Source of the DNA: Apostichopus japonicus
Taxonomy: Eukaryota > Echinodermata > Holothuroidea > Aspidochirotida > Stichopodidae
Length of the DNA stretch: 64,000 nt
Reading direction: 5' to 3'
Assembly: GCF_037975245.1 (NCBI RefSeq)
Contig: NC_092570.1
Coordinates: 14,521,501 to 14,585,500 of the forward strand
The first letter of the stretch is position 1. The number at the start of each line of letters is the position of its first letter. The notes below the pieces were generated by a model that saw nothing but the letters and a program-made list of their open reading frames with translations, was not told where the DNA came from and searched no databases. The position numbers and the translations under genes are program-made. This document shows, in pieces, positions 45,776-60,559 of this stretch.

Positions 45776-46917
45776 CGAAAGTACTAGGATGGAAAAGGAC
45801 TTGTACGTACTCGGATCCTAAACTGTTGTACTCAAACACGTATGACTTGATATTGGGATCCTGAAAAGCATGTAGCAGTCGGACCATATGTTTGTTTCCA
45901 GGTAGGCTACTTAATAACCTCAAGGTACTATAAAGTATACTTGGTACTTGGATAAAAGTAATCAGCTACGACACTGGATTTAGTTGTAGTATTACCAGGC
46001 CCATGTCATTGTCTGACCACTATAGTTAAGTACAAAATTAAAAGATTAGTAAAATCTTGAAGATAAACTTTCTTCGAATTTGGCGTAAAACTCGTACCTG
46101 GGAATTTTATCAATGATGTTGCGTCGCCGTCTGCTCTGCCTACCAGCCAAAGTTATTCCAGGATTCCATGTATTCATTTCTATAACTCTTAGACTTTTCC
46201 AAACTTAAATGGGGGTTTGAAAAATGTTGGCCGCCAAATATTAAGATTATGTCAGCAGATCTTTGAATAACATAGTTGATAACACGTTAACTTGCAATAA
46301 GTAAGTTGCTCGAAGAATTATTGAAGACGAAATATTATTTATTTGTAAAATGTTCACAACCAGTGATTGTATGTCCAACAAGATTGATAACGAAAAAGTT
46401 GTAAATATTGACCTATTAGTGTGGAACAAACTATAATGTCTGATACGGATGAAGTATGAAAAGTATTTCAGCAAATCAGCAAACGTAATATATATAAAAA
46501 CATTACCAAAGCACACAACTTACCCCGTAATAGACTGAGTCTTTACCATGAGAACACATAATGAAGTCATTCTCGAAATTTAATCGGATTAGAAGAAAGA
46601 ACATGACCGTAAAAAGTTATGTAAATAATCATGTAGAAAAAAAAGTAGCCATAACAATACTAAGCCGAAGCCGTAGTTTAATACGACCCAAAACAAGTTT
46701 TACTTCGCATCGCCTGCGATATACGCGTGTATAGCAATACTGTAGATACATATATACAGCATGCGTACAGTATACAGACAGCTCTGCAGGAATTGCGCCT
46801 ATGGTCACTCATTGTAAATCATGTCTTCCAAAGAGAAAGAGCACGGCTATGTCACCTTTCAGTATTTCTCTATTACTTTAGTTGTCTAGGGTCTTAAATG
46901 TATCCAAATGTTCAAAA

Positions 46918-47034
46918 ATGCGTTTATGGACGTTGCTTACATTAGTCATTGGATTTCTCAGGATATATATAGCTAATGGAGGGATTAACGAGGCGAGATG
47001 TAAAATTAACTGTATGACAAGCATACAACCACAG
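46918..47034 (+). CDS. Secreted-protein first exon, anosmin-1-like (tentative)
   Basis: An ATG, with an in-frame TAG at 46879 upstream, opens a 39-codon exon ending CAG|GTACGT in phase 0. Residues 1-20 form a hydrophobic signal peptide (LWTLLTLVIGFLRIYIANG). The mature start NEARCKINCMTSI resembles the RARCASRCLSL beginning of the Cys-rich domain of anosmin-1, an extracellular heparan-sulfate-binding protein. It is divergent from RB1. With so little sequence, any small Cys-rich secreted family is possible. Confidence 0.4.
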
Positions 47035-50000
47035 GTACGTAGCCTAAACTTACACTACAGTACGTGCAGTGCTAGTGAAGTTTAAAATTGAATATGTTGC
47101 AGGCCCAGTGTTAGCTCAATGGTCATACTGTCATATGCTTAAAATTTGTCCAAGAAGGGGGACGTGTAGTGTACAACTACAATGGAGGTTACATTGAGGC
47201 CTGATGCTTCCACCTTTAGCATTTGCTTGTAATTAATTCAAATGCAACCAAATAATTAAGTACATGATACTGTTACAGCCGAAGAAAAGTGTCAGATTTG
47301 GGAGAAATCTTTCTGTTTCATAAGTTGCTAACTGTAATATATTTATGTAATATACTTATATAAATTGATATACATCCATCTTTGTGTTATTGATTGAGAT
47401 ATCCAAGAGACTGTTTCAATTTGAGATGACAACATAATGTTGGAAATCGCTAAGAACATTTTTGTGTTTAAGTCGCTGTAAAAATGATAACTGTTAAATG
47501 CAAAATAATGCTGTAAAATGGAAAACCATGTTTTGCCTAACACACATGAAATTCAACTGAAGATGGGTAGTCTTGTAAATTGTCTGTAATTCTTTTGTGC
47601 AGTCCATGCACCAACACCTCCTCATTTCATAAGTCAGAAATTATAGTCCGGCCATATTAGGGGCAAATTGTTGGTTTTGTACGGTAATTCTTCCAAAAAT
47701 ATCCATGTTAAGAAGTACGTCCTGTTAGTAATTAAAAATTCAAACAATGCAACACCTACATATTATGAATAACAGAGCTGCACATGAAGTGGAAGACATG
47801 ATCTATTGTAGACAAGTTTATTTTTAGGGAATTAAAAGTAATTAACAAAAGACACCACAAATACCTCCATATGGCTAAAATTTCAGAATAACTTCATCCC
47901 CCCCCCTACTTAAAGTCTTCAATCATTGGTCCTCTCATTTAAGAATGTGTCATAAATACATAACGCTCTGCCTGTCATCCCTTCACACGTTATCTTTCAT
48001 GGGAGAGATTTCAACACACTAAATATTTCATACAGTACAAATACCAAGTTTATGTAGTTGAGGGCTGCCTGTTACTGTTGAAAGAATTTAATGCTGCACT
48101 GTCAGGGTGGGGGGGGGGGGGTGGGGGAGAGTAGGGGGAGTGGCTGGTTTGGAGATGAGTGTTCCTGTGTTACTTTAGAAAAGCAAATTTTACATGGCAT
48201 AAAACAGAAAACAATTGTATTTACTGTAATTATGTAAAATTTATTTTGATGCCTGATTACAATTTACATGCACAATATTGCATAGGTATATACTATACAT
48301 ACTTGTTCAACTTCCATTGCCAAAATTTTATCAGCTTGTACATACAGTTATATTGGTTTGTAATTAATCAGTTGTAGCTGGGCATTCTCAAGTACATCCA
48401 ATTTTAGCTATTTAACAGACAAATCACTGTATTTCTTCAAATTTGACCGAGCAGACAAATATGAGTATATTTCACACACATACAGTAGTTTTATGATGCA
48501 AATGAATTATTGACCAATGAATACTTTCATGGGTAAATGTATTTAATGAGCAGATTTAACTGCTGTGACTTGCAAGTTTGTGCATGTTTGTGCTTGTTTG
48601 TTGTTGTTATTAACTTTATGTCATTAGATTTAAGAAATTCGAGAGGTGAAAAACTTTAATAGTTTGTGATGATTAAAATTCTTAACCAAAATCCAAATGT
48701 GTCAAGAACTAACCTACCAAATTTTGAGATATTTGTGTTTAAATTTGTGTATATTTTCAAAAAGCTCTCTTTGACTCACCAAAATCTCATGAAAATGCAA
48801 TTTTCTCACGGTTGTCACAGTTACCGTACGTCAAGTTTGAAGTTTCATAATGAAGGAGAAAGCTGGAGAACTGTTGAATTTTTGAAAGTATTCTTATTGG
48901 ATACTATCATATGAATGTGTGCCCTGATTTTGAAGTTATTGCAGACTTTAGTAAAGTCTCAAGAATTAGTAATCTAATTAATTAATAATTTTGTGTGTTT
49001 GTGTGTGTGAAACATAGGAGGGTTTACAACAACACAGCATGAAAATCATTTCATTTTAGTGATCAGTATAATCACACAAGCACCAGTAACTAAGTTAACA
49101 CAGGGCATTTATTGATCCAAGTATCACATCACAAAATGCTATACAAAAGATGTAAATTATTATAAGTTTTGTAAACGGAAAACCATCAGTACTTTGACAG
49201 AGTCCAAAGTCAGGCTTCAAAACTGCTGCCCAAATTTGAACACTAAATTATTCTCTGTTGTTGACATAGACATAGCGTTTAATATATGAAATTATCTTTT
49301 ATCTGAACGTCATCACCTGGTGAGTCTTTTGGCCTTCCATAGCTCCTGGGCATTTATCTATAAGCTGCAGCAGTGCATCTTTGGCCCACCAGAGAGGAGA
49401 CAAGAATCCTACATATGCTATTTGTTTTTCTCGATTTTAATCTCAAGGCCTGGCCTGCTGTTGGTGTGAGTTGGAAATCATTACTGAAGGGGGAGAAAGC
49501 AAAATATGTAACATATTGACTCTGTGAATTACTTTGTGTGTGGTCTCTGATAATAATAGGGGCTAGTGTTGATTGATAATAGGACTCAGGTAAATCGTTA
49601 ATGCAGTAATTAAGATTAAGAAATGTCTGGTACAGATTATTCAGATAGGGAGGGGGGGGGGACAGGAGGTAAAGAAGGTCTAAATCTGGATTTTGAAACA
49701 GTTTCTGAAAGATTCTCAAAGAAGAACGTCTATGTCAAACTGTGGAGGTACTTTAAGTGATCAAGATTCAATACATATATTATAAATAGTTTAAACATTG
49801 GGTGTAGTTGTTTGAACACAAATCGGCATCATGTGGATCAAGCTGATGGGATTGAATGTATTGAAAAGTCCACACTGTACAATATAATAGCTTAGAGGTT
49901 TACTGTTGGGTACTGTGGTTTAAGTTAACAAAATTTTCCTTTTACTCTAAGGGGCTAGAGTTATGACTATCTATTGTACATTATTATATGTAAGGGTTGT

Positions 50001-53000
50001 TGCAGTGTGATATTTTCTGGGTTGATAAATTATGGTCATTTTTACTCTCCTCCATAAACAACATCGCGGTATAATATGGTGTGGAAAACCATGCCCAATT
50101 TCAGTTCCCTAAATTCTAATTTACCACTAAGGTACTTATATATACACTATACTATAACAAATGAAATTTAAAGATTCAAGCTTAAAGTTATGTTTAGTAA
50201 AGGTTAATATTTTGTTTTTTGTTGGAGGGGGGGGGGGGGTTGGGTGAGGTGAAACACTTCATAGCACTGGTAGGACCATTGAAAGTTACTTTTGATTTTT
50301 AACCCAGAATGCAATGCAGGTTGCATATATCATTCTTTACTCTTGTCAAATATCTGTAATTAAAGAATTTAAAGGACGACTTTCTCAGTTGATCGACTTT
50401 CCCACTTTTGTTTGAGGGAAACAAAGTAAACTAGCTATCTGACATAGATATCTCTATGTTCCGGGCACTGAACTGCCTGCCAGTTGGTGGGTTGACCGTG
50501 TATCTATAACATAATAGGTAAAAGTCATTATCTCATGTAGCAATCTCACTCTCAATGGATCTACAGTATCAATACCTTTGCGTAGTTTGCCGAGACTTTG
50601 TTCTGCACCCAATCAGTAGCTCTCCTTACACATGTTGAGATGCGTACAGACAGTTAAGTGTCCATTAATTAGTTTGATATGATTCTGCTATTAGATGTCT
50701 CTGCATTTATCTAATGATGATTTATTGTGTGGGAGTCTGCCAATTCATATCGGCCCACCCCTGGGGCAGGCTCGATTCTCTACAATCAATACTTTGATTG
50801 TGCATTGTGGTTTATACAATGTTTCTATTATTGTGTACACCTTGCAAAGTAGTTGTAGGACCCTCCTTCTGCTAGAATAGCCTGTCGACCCTTGCAGCAT
50901 ACTCATGCATGTAAAGATATCTTGTAAATTTGTAATTTTAAAAAGTCATGATTTTAAAGTTTAAAACTTGACTGTGTTCATTGCAGTTTACATTCTTACC
51001 CAAGACTACATTATAATGTACTGTATGTGTAACATTTGTACCTTCCTTGGTTCAACAGTGTCCTATGTTAGGTAGGAACTTTGGAAATTTAATTTTTTCA
51101 GACATGTGTGTAGTATCTGTATGCACCACTCTTATTTTAATTCATTCCTCTCGTAATACCTGTCTCCTATAAATACCAGCTCCGATCTATCGTGTCAAGA
51201 ATCTGGTAACTTTCTTGCGAGGTTGGTTCATACTTGAAGTGGAAAGCAATGAATCTAGCAGTCAAGAGATCACTCACAGTACTGAAGGAGGAAGATTGCT
51301 GAAGAGCCAGAAAGAAGATGAAGGGGGGTGGGGCCTGGGGGGGGTGGGGAGGAAGGAAGGAAGGAAGGAGGAAAAGGTAGGAAAGTGGGTGGGAAAGAGA
51401 AAAGAAGGTGGAGGTGTAATAGTTGGCAAGTCGTTAATTAAGGCCTGCATATATTTGTCCTTTTGATTGATTAAGTACTTTAAGTACCGTTCATCATTAA
51501 TCTGGTAATAATCTGAGACCATTGACACAAAAAGTGGTTGATATTGGAAACTTAGTTTTAAAAAAATTGCTCATAAGTCTCTCAGGTTGACTTTTCACCT
51601 ACTGTACTCTGGCCCTCTTCTTAAATTCACCTCCAGGTGGGGGGGGGGTGCAAGGTGCGAGGTATGGGACAAGCCGTAACGTCAAGCTTCTGTAACTAGC
51701 CGACCTTATTCAGTGGGAGGCGTTCTCAGATAAAATGAATAGCACATGTATTCAGCTCGGCACCCACGACCGCTCTTCCTCGCTTGCAATCAAAGAGACG
51801 CCACTTAACAATATATATGGTATAGTTGCCATGCCGTAGCCAGACAATAAAAAGAAACCATATTCAATAGAATTCTTTATCCAATTGTAGTATCTTTTAT
51901 TTTATATATAAGTCTGTTTCTGTATGAATTTCTTTAGTTATTGTATTGGGGTTTTTTTTTTTCGGTGTCCTCTCAGTTGTACCATTTTGCCGTCAAAAGA
52001 ATAGAAACGCTTTTCAGGTTTTTTTTTTTTTTTTTTTAGTTTCAAGTCCAAAAAAAGAAAAGAAAAAAAAGTGCAATAAGTGCAATTATAAAAGTGGTTC
52101 TTTCAATTCAGAAGATTAACCCTTTTGTTAATAAAGATTCGATTGATAGAATTCACTCACTTCAGTATTGGCAAGTTTTAGTCTTTGACTTGAGGTGTCA
52201 CACAGCTTTTATAACACTCGCTGCTTTTTTTTGTACAGGGAGGCATATATCCCTTTTGTGGGAGGGTATTGTCCAACAGTGTTTGGTTTGTAAGCAACTG
52301 GCTTGAAGCCTACTTTTCTCCTCATTCCCTTTCCTATTTTTGCAGCCATTAAACTCTTGCTGAGAAGCGTGAACAGATATCACACATTTCCTGAAAAGTT
52401 TCTATAGGGTGACGCTGTCTTAAGTTGAGCAGAAATAATTCTTAGCTAATTACCGCTCCAAGAAAAGTAGGTTGCCGAAAATGGGGGGGGGGAGAGAGAA
52501 AAAGAGTTTAAAAAAAAAGAAGAAGTTATCTAACCAATTTATTAATGAAAGTTCAAGGACAAATGAATATATTTTAATTCTGCATTTTTGCTGTGAGCTG
52601 AAAGATGTATCAGTTCTACTGTACCTAGCCATTCAGCATTCACACAAACCCCTCAATCTGAACTAGAACATTGACATGTGGTTTCAACCATGTAGACAGT
52701 ACTTTTAAAAAGCAAGTCATTAATAAGTCAAATGTAGAAATGTTTATGTCCCATACAGTTAATATAATTATTGTTCCATGTTTTTATTATCAAACCTTTG
52801 AAGTCTTGATGTAGAATCTTATTGTTCCTGGTGCAATTTTGATGACATAAATGTAAATTTTATATACATAATACTACATTATATTTCATTTAACCATCGC
52901 AACAGTTAACCATAAAGCTTGGACGGACTTCACCTCATTGAGTACAACTTGTACAAGATCCGCAGCTCTGGTCAAAGGTTGTTTGAGGTTAACAGAGGGG

Positions 53001-55324
53001 AAAGGTACCAAACCTTGAAACCATGTCAAAAAGTGCTGCTTGGGAAGATGAACTTTTCACTTAGTATACATGTGGATCCACTAATATTGAGTAAAAGCTC
53101 TCTGTTGTATTCTGTGGAGGTCAAAGGTCATCTGTGTGGTACCACCAAGTTGTGGAGACGCTTTTATGAGAGCTGTATCTTTCGTTGGGATCATTCTTTG
53201 CCAATTTTAAACTAAGCCATACTGTGTAGTGTGTATAATAAATATATACACGTAATCAGATATCTTTCAGCCTAACTTAGAAATCCATGTGGATTGAACC
53301 ATTTGGCTGTCCCAAGTTAATGAATTATTATAGACAGTAGACATAGTATAAAGTGAGATACAGAAAATGTTTGTGTTTCACATGCTTAGTGTTAACCCTT
53401 TTATGTTAATGCCAACATTATTGTTGCTGGTATGATTTTGTTAAAGTCAGATGTAAACAGATTGTACTTGTAACATAGGGGGATCATGTTGGGAATGTCC
53501 CTCATCTGTCCTTTAGTGTTGCATAGTGGTACCGGCAGATTTTACTCAAACCCAAGCTCTAAGTTTTAAGTACCATTAAGCATGGAATCAAAGATGATTT
53601 AATTTATCATTGCTTATATAATATATTATGACAGAATGGAATACCCTTGATTGTAGATTGTAGATAAGCTGCTTCAAAACATCTGAACACTTTTGTTTTT
53701 AAATTTTGATTCAAAATTGCACTGCTTTCCCCCTTGTCCCACCAGTTGCCCCCCCCAACCAGATCTGGTACTTTTCCAAAATATATAGAGCTAGGCTAAT
53801 CATTTGTATTTGAAGCAGCTTGCGATGCATTAATTTGAAAAAATGTCAAAAGATTGCACCACTTGCATCTAAGGGGAGGGGTTACCCCCTCCCCTTAGAC
53901 CCTCACCCATATCAATGCCATATTTATTATGTCCCAAACAATATTCCTTTCCCCCTAGTTGCCTCCTCCCCACCCCCTCTCCACCCCCAGGCTGCTGCCA
54001 CGGCTGTACTTGCTGCCTAGAGCCCAGTAGCCTAGTGGTCCTACTGTAATCTGTACCAAATGAAACTCTATTCAGGACTGCTTTTGTACTCTACATCTGT
54101 ACTGTAGAAATCTGACTTCAACTTAAGACAATAGGAAGATTACCTTGTGCTATGATTCTCAATTGTAAGATTATAGTCTTCTAATTCTTTGTGGGGTCAG
54201 ATTTCTGAATTCCTGTGGTTTAAGTTTCACAGGCCAGGGAAGACTTCTGACCCATGATGGGCTCCTTGGCATGTATAGATCTGGTACAGTGGTGGATTGG
54301 GGTATAAACTAACTGACCAGACAGTTTACTGCATGGTCAATGTGATAGTCTGGTCTGTGGTAGAACACAGCTTTCCATAATTGAGAATGGTTAAACATGC
54401 AGTCTGACATAAGGATTAAGCAGTGCAACTCCCTGGATAAAGGAGATATAAAGGCCTTGGAATTGCAATAATAGTCCAGTTAGTTGTGGCCACAAATTGC
54501 TGAAGGAGTGAAGAAAGAAAAAAAAAAAAAAAGTTTAAGAAGAAGGCTTTATTTAGCCAGAGATGCCATTGTAGAGCAGATGAATGTTGACAACAAAAAA
54601 ACACACAAAAAAAAAAGGAGAAGGGGGGGGGTGGGAAAATTATGTATGGTGGCTATACACAGTGATAAACTATAAAACTAAAAGAACAAATCTGCTGGAA
54701 GCAAGACGACATATATACCTGTGTTTAAGCCAGCGATGAATCCGATGATGTACTTTTGAATCACAGGGTGTTGCCATTTGCATCAACTTTTTGAAAAGGT
54801 ACAACAACAAAAACTGATATATTGGAAATGTGAGGAGTTGGGGCGGGGGGTGGGTCATATTTTGCTAAACAAGACCAGAGAATCATATGCTTTTATAATT
54901 GAAATCTAGTGAGTGATATCGCACTTAGCTAAAAGTCATATTTTTGTGGAGTGGGGGGGGGGGGAGGGGGGTTCTACTACACTCTGTGGCTAGGTTGGCT
55001 ATTTCGAACACAGATTTCAGATCCACAAATTTTGCATGCTTCGGACCCTAACGATTTTGACTCATGAAAATCATGAAAAGGCGTGTGAAATATCCCATTT
55101 TTATAGCAACAGGTTTTGGCACTTGAAGTTTACATGTGGTCTGCCCAGTGCAGCAAGCAAGGCGTAACAGGTGGGTCTGGACAATATCCCAGCGCAACCT
55201 GTCACGATATAAAAATACTTTCAGAATTTGGTCTTGAGAAGAAGAAGAAAACGTTTCATCACATTAATTTAATCATTCATTCCTCCCTTCTAGGGGTTGA
55301 TGAGAACTCCTCTCGAGTATTTAT

Positions 55325-55465
55325 GTGGTTGATTTAAGGATAGACCACCCAGGAAGACAGTCGTCCGCGCTTCTCCCTGTCAGTAAATATTGCTGTTCGT
55401 GACATGACACACTGTTGACTTGGCCATCTGGTTTGCACTTGTATCCAGGTTTAAAAATAAACAAT
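55325..55465 (-). pseudogene. Cys-rich coding remnant, unidentified
   Basis: On the minus strand the frame reads KPGYKCKPDGQVNSVSCHEQ and then YLLTG...DCLPGW, and ends at a stop near 55325. The spacing of Cys, Gly-Tyr and Pro-Gly resembles GCC2/GCC3 (ephrin-receptor-like) or EGF-like repeats. No clear acceptor precedes it and no neighbouring exon was found. It may be a terminal exon, an exon remnant or chance. Confidence 0.2.
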
Positions 55466-56184
55466 TTGATCTCAATGCTACAGTAGTAGTCCCTTAGTAT
55501 TAAAAGTAGCTTTTTTGCACTAGATTCCAGCCTTTCCAGGTCAGAATCCGGTCGAATTCTGGTCAAATTCACCCGAATTTGATCTGCCTTGTATCTTCTT
55601 TGGATGTCTGCGGATATCAACCTGAGCGGAATCATATCAAGCCCTAATGTCCAGAAAACAGATTTTTGCCTAGCATCTTTAAATTTGACCGTGAAACGTA
55701 CGGAACATTTCTTGAAATAAAAAGTAGAAAGGATGAAAGTAAGACACTCTCATGAATTTATTTCACTGTGGATGTGAGTGTCAACTTGAATGAACTATTG
55801 GAACTTATAAAACATTGGCTTAAAACGTTTAAACTAATTAATTAATGATATTTAGGCCTATAGATACTGAGGAGCCATCACCACCATCTACTTAGCCTTA
55901 AAAGAGCATTCCAGTGATTGAGCATACAGTATATTTGAAAGGTGGAAACCAGAATAGTTATAATAGAAACATTTATTAGCACTAAACTGTTTTCTATTTC
56001 TTGCTCAAAAGTGTAAGATCATATCAACTTGATATTATCAAGACTAAAATTTTGCCTTAAATGTTATCCATTAAGGGCTGTGGACCCGATGGTCTGTGAT
56101 GACTTTCTTCATTTGATACTGTCCCTCGCAGTCGTCCAAGGGAGAGGGGTCAAATTTTCTTTTTACGAAGTAAAAGAGTTGAAT

Positions 56185-56305
56185 TTACTTCGCTCCTCGC
56201 TTACCTGTCTCCTTATAACCTTAGCACTCTCGTTCTACCGAGCCTAGAATGTCCTGGTAACCTTTTAACACTGTGCGCCCTGCCCTCTATGACCGGCCCC
56301 TCCAG
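56185..56305. repeat. Inverted-terminal repeat family B, partial copy
   Basis: TTACCTGTCTCC, TTCTACCG, CTAGAATG and CCTGGTAACCTTTTAACACTG match, in order, the right half (reverse complement) of the element at 63700-63908. Confidence 0.65.
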
Positions 56306-59300
56306 TCATTGCCCTTCCTTCTCATTCTACCATTCAAAGTGTCTACACGTGATTTTCGAGTGGATTTTCTTCCTTCGGACATTGTCCCCTTTTGGTATTA
56401 ATTGAGGATTTGGAAGTTTTCTTCCCGTGGATTATTAAGGAGTTTACAGCCTTTCAACAGCCTGAAAAGTATCCTTATCTTGTTTAAGTGAGGGTTTTTT
56501 GGGTCCCACTGTTTGGTTTAGAGCGGGAAAAAAAGAGTTTGGAATTTTTAAGCTTAGAGCATGAAGATAGGAAAGAAGGAACTTATGACAGAATACTTGG
56601 GACAGATAATTATGAAAAGGTGTTCATATTAACAGTTTATAGTTTAAATGATGTATTATCTCGAAACCACGGCACCTGCTATAAAGCGATCCTTTGTTAC
56701 TTCAGTTTTACTGTAGTTAATAATGCGATTGAAAATTGCAAACCTTTCCAGCTGAGCGGAAAGTGCATTCACCATAAAGTACAGCCTACTGTTGGAGTCA
56801 ATGTCAGCAAGTCAAGTAGCTGAAAGGAATGAATAATTTAAATGGTGAGCAAAAAGGTTTGAACAGAATTACTCTTGTCTTCCCAAGGCTTTCTCTGTCA
56901 GAATTGATTCAAGGCCTGTTGAGTTGTTGGACTGTGATAGATGTATTTTGGAGTGGTAAGGGGGGGGGGTGGGAAGGGGGGAGGTTCAATCATATTTAGA
57001 TGAAAGATATGTCCAGACTACGCAGCAAATATTTAAGTGACACTAATGATGCCAGTTTGTGAGCTCTTGCCATTGTGACCTTGTTCCTCATGACTGTGAA
57101 AGTTAGCCACAAGCCCCCCCCCCCCCCCGCCAAGAAAAAGAAGATTTATATAGTTATGGCTAAAAAATTTTGTCACCTACAGGTGTATCATTTGTGGGTG
57201 GCAACATTTTGAGCCGAGATATTTTACCCCAATCATTGCATTTGTACTGTACAATACTTCAGTTGTATTTGTCTATAAAAAAGAGTTTCTATCTGTTATT
57301 AGGGTTGTAAGGTATTTATCATTTCTGTAATGAAAATGTGGAGCTGCTATTCCAAACTTATCTAGTAATGTAACTCCAGCAAAAAATAACCCTAACCAGC
57401 CCAAAAAAAAGAAAAAAAAAATAAGGAAGAAGGTGAATGCTTCTGGCTGTTCGGACTTTGAGGGAAGGGGGGGGGGTTGGGTACCACAGCTGTCAAGCAG
57501 CTATATTACTTAATCATCTCTTCCTTTCCCTCTCATCCTCTCAGCCTGCCTCTCTATCCTCCCCTGCCCCATCTTCTTACCCATCACATGATGTAAATGT
57601 ATTCCGTTTCCTTGATAGCTACTGAATAGGAATGTGGCTCGACCTCATACAGAGTTCTATATCCTTTGTAAGGATTAATCAGGAGTAACAGTAACACCCC
57701 CATCCACCCCCCCCCCCAATTTTACCTGCTCTAACATCTTTTGCAATCCACTGTTTTTTCTTTCTTCTGTGAACTTTTGATATTTCTATGTTGGAGACCA
57801 GATTTAACAGCAGCTGACATGCTAGTAGTACTGCTATTGAAACCATTGTGTGAATCTCAATGCAAGCCTTTACACACAGGAAATAAACAGCATTCAGTCA
57901 ATAATAAATAGGTAACATCAACTTGATAATGAGGTGATCAATGTTTTTATGTTGCATTTGCCTACTACCCCCTTTGCTTTCATTATTTCCAAACTTCATT
58001 ACGTAATTTAAAATGTTTTGGTTACGTAATTTTAATGTCGATGTCTGACCAGATGACCAACTATGACTGTATGAGAAGTTATTTAAGAAACGCTTGCAAG
58101 CGCTCAAAAAATCTTTCTACTTTTGAACAGGGGCTCTGAATGTGTAGCTTGACATGATTGTGTGCATTTCAAGGATTTGCAAGTCCTATCACCAAACAAA
58201 AAGTTCAAAATATCCTTAAAAAAAAATTTCCTGAGCAAATAGCTAGCAGGATTTATAAGGGAGTGTTGGGTGAATGCAGGGCTACCAGTTAGCAGATTAT
58301 ATGCACTGAAAAAAAAAAGAGGGAGAAAAAAAGGAGTCCCTACCTTGCCTCTTTGATCGAGTAAAATCTGCCCATTGAACTAAAAAATCTTCTGTGAGAA
58401 ATGAAAAGAGAGATTTTGTAAAGCGCAGTGTCTACAATAAAGAGAATGCCCGAGGCTTAACCCTCCATATCTTGAGAAAGAATACAATACAGCCCTTTGA
58501 AGAGGATTACAGGCAATGTTGAAAGGTCGTCCCATTGGTGGAGACCCGGTCACGTGACCTAAAAGATGTTGAAAGCTATAAGAGGATTAGAAACTCCAAT
58601 CCCACCTGCCCTTCTGTTGGGAGGAATTCTTCTTGTGTTTCACAGGGGAAAATCCGTTGAAGGGTGTCCTGGTGAATGCATCTTCTTACATGAGTTGCTG
58701 GATAGTAGTGGAAAGAAGGTTTTACTGTAAAGAACACATTCAGGGGGTATGAAAGGAAAATGCGAATAGCTTTGAATGGCATCTGTGTCTCCGTAGATGT
58801 TGCACTGTCAAAAAATCTTATCAACTGGTTAAGCTAGTTGTCACTCTCTCCATCTCTCGCTCTTTATACACATGCTATTAAAGAGCAGCTATGGTCATCG
58901 TAATTTTAGCGATTTCTAGTCTAGTTTTTTTCGACTCTTTTATTTTCCTGCTAAGTAAAAAAAAAAAAAATTGTTTATCTTCAGATATAATGGTTCTAGC
59001 TACTGTCATAAAATTTAAACACAAAAACATTCTCATCATTTTTTTCCCAAAAAAAAAGAGAAAAATAAAAGAAAAGAAGATAATATGGATTTGTGGAATT
59101 TGACAAGTGTACATGACATAGATAAAGTCTGTAAGTCCTCAGTAAAGTAAGTAGAAACAATTTGGAAAACTTTACGGGTTTCAGGGAATGAATTGACTGT
59201 ATATCATTGACCTGCATCTACTTTTATGATATGCAGCATTATAAAGAAGTCAAATTTGGATGGTCTATTAAGTTTAATTATCCCCCCACTGAAGTAAGAT

Positions 59301-60397
59301 CGAAAGAGTTCAGAGAGGATATATATAATAAGAATAAATTAAACCAGCTGGGTATCGCAGTACTACCCTGTATGTTATCAATGTCACCAGCCAAGCAGAC
59401 TAGATTTAAACTGAGATGTGTTTGTGTTGGCTATGCATGGTACTGTAGTCCCCAGCCAAGTAAGTAGGACTTTTAAGGCCAGCTTGGTGCGCTTGGTACA
59501 TAATTCTATCTAAAGAAAAGCTTACTTTAGGTACTTAAAACCTGCTGTTTTCCATTAAATTTTATATTAGAACTGTTCAGTTTGATACTTAAAGGGTTAC
59601 CTTAAGCCAGAATTTTGGTTTTGATATGTTATAGCGACCCCCTCCCTTCCACGCCCTAGAAAAAAAGGAGAATATTTCTATGGCTAAATCCAGTTGTCAA
59701 GGTATTGACATTTAAATTATGGTGTCTGGAATGCTCCTTTAAGGACCTGATTTTTTGCCTAAAATCATGCAGCCTTTAAACCCCATAACATTTTAGGATT
59801 CACCAACTCATGGTAACCTACATAAGTTGGGAAATCATAAAGCAGCAGGTTATTTGTTTTGACTTGCCAAGTTTCTCTTCAAATAAAATAAAGCTCAGGT
59901 AGCAAAATATTCAAGATTTCCAGTTTGCTTTCTGCAGGTTGATGAAAACTATGTTATGAAAAAAAATTTCAGTGAAGAAATGTTGAGAATGGAATAAATT
60001 AAAAATAAAAAAAAATCTTGGCTTCTTAAATCTTCCTTTTGTGAGAGAATGGGTTCACAAATTGATGTAATTGACCTTTGACCTCAATTGAACTCCTGAA
60101 GTCAGATATTTTCTGAACAGTTTCCCATTATAATGTGTGAACAAATGCCTGCCAGTATGAAAAGCTTTGGACTCCATCAATCATTGTGATCTAGGGTGGT
60201 GTTTGTATGTCCTTGATGTAGCTTTATTTGGACCAGTGCCAGAAATTTTACCTTTCTAGTACTCGATGGGAGTTCAGAGGTAAGCCTCTACTATTACAGA
60301 AACCACATTTAAGGAGAAATGGAACCCCAAAAAAAATTCCATCTGGACTAGGCTGGCCTAACTAGATTCTTTGACATGAGCAGTGAGTGTGGACAAG

Positions 60398-60429
<32 letters not shown>

Positions 60430-60559
60430 CCCTTCAGTTTCTTGAATATATTTGGCAGAAAAATTATGTATTAAATATGCTACTATTTATTGTTCTCACA
60501 TACAGAAAAAAAGTCATTATTTTTAATGTTTTCTTTGTCTTCCTTTTTTCCTTGCGCAG

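Larger units (their letters stand above)
38573..46917. other. Repeat-rich divergent region upstream of RB1
   Basis: About 8.3 kb between the first RB1 exon found and the start of the plus-strand gene. It should hold the RB1 initiator exon and promoter, which I could not identify. Recognised contents are listed separately: an inverted-repeat-bounded segment, E2F- and CRE-like motifs, a nested inverted composite, an AACGTT MITE, a SINE with long microsatellite, and two GC-rich repeat remnants. Confidence 0.5.
47035..60559. other. Long intron or intergenic DNA with no supported exon
   Basis: If the exons at 46918 and 60560 belong together, this is a 13.5-kb intron. It contains homopolymer G and C runs (for example near 48109, 50227, 54952 and 57117), polypurine stretches (51310-51420, 52480-52530), one copy of repeat family B (56185-56305) and a minus-strand Cys-containing frame near 55330-55460. 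A 58-bp open segment with splice-like ends at 55113-55170 does not fit the phase of its neighbours. Confidence 0.4.

Noticed and set aside
55113-55170. 58-bp plus-strand segment with splice-like ends (EVYMWSAQCSKQG)
   Set aside because: Its end phase does not join the only open frame of the exon at 60560-60610, and the sequence matches nothing I know.
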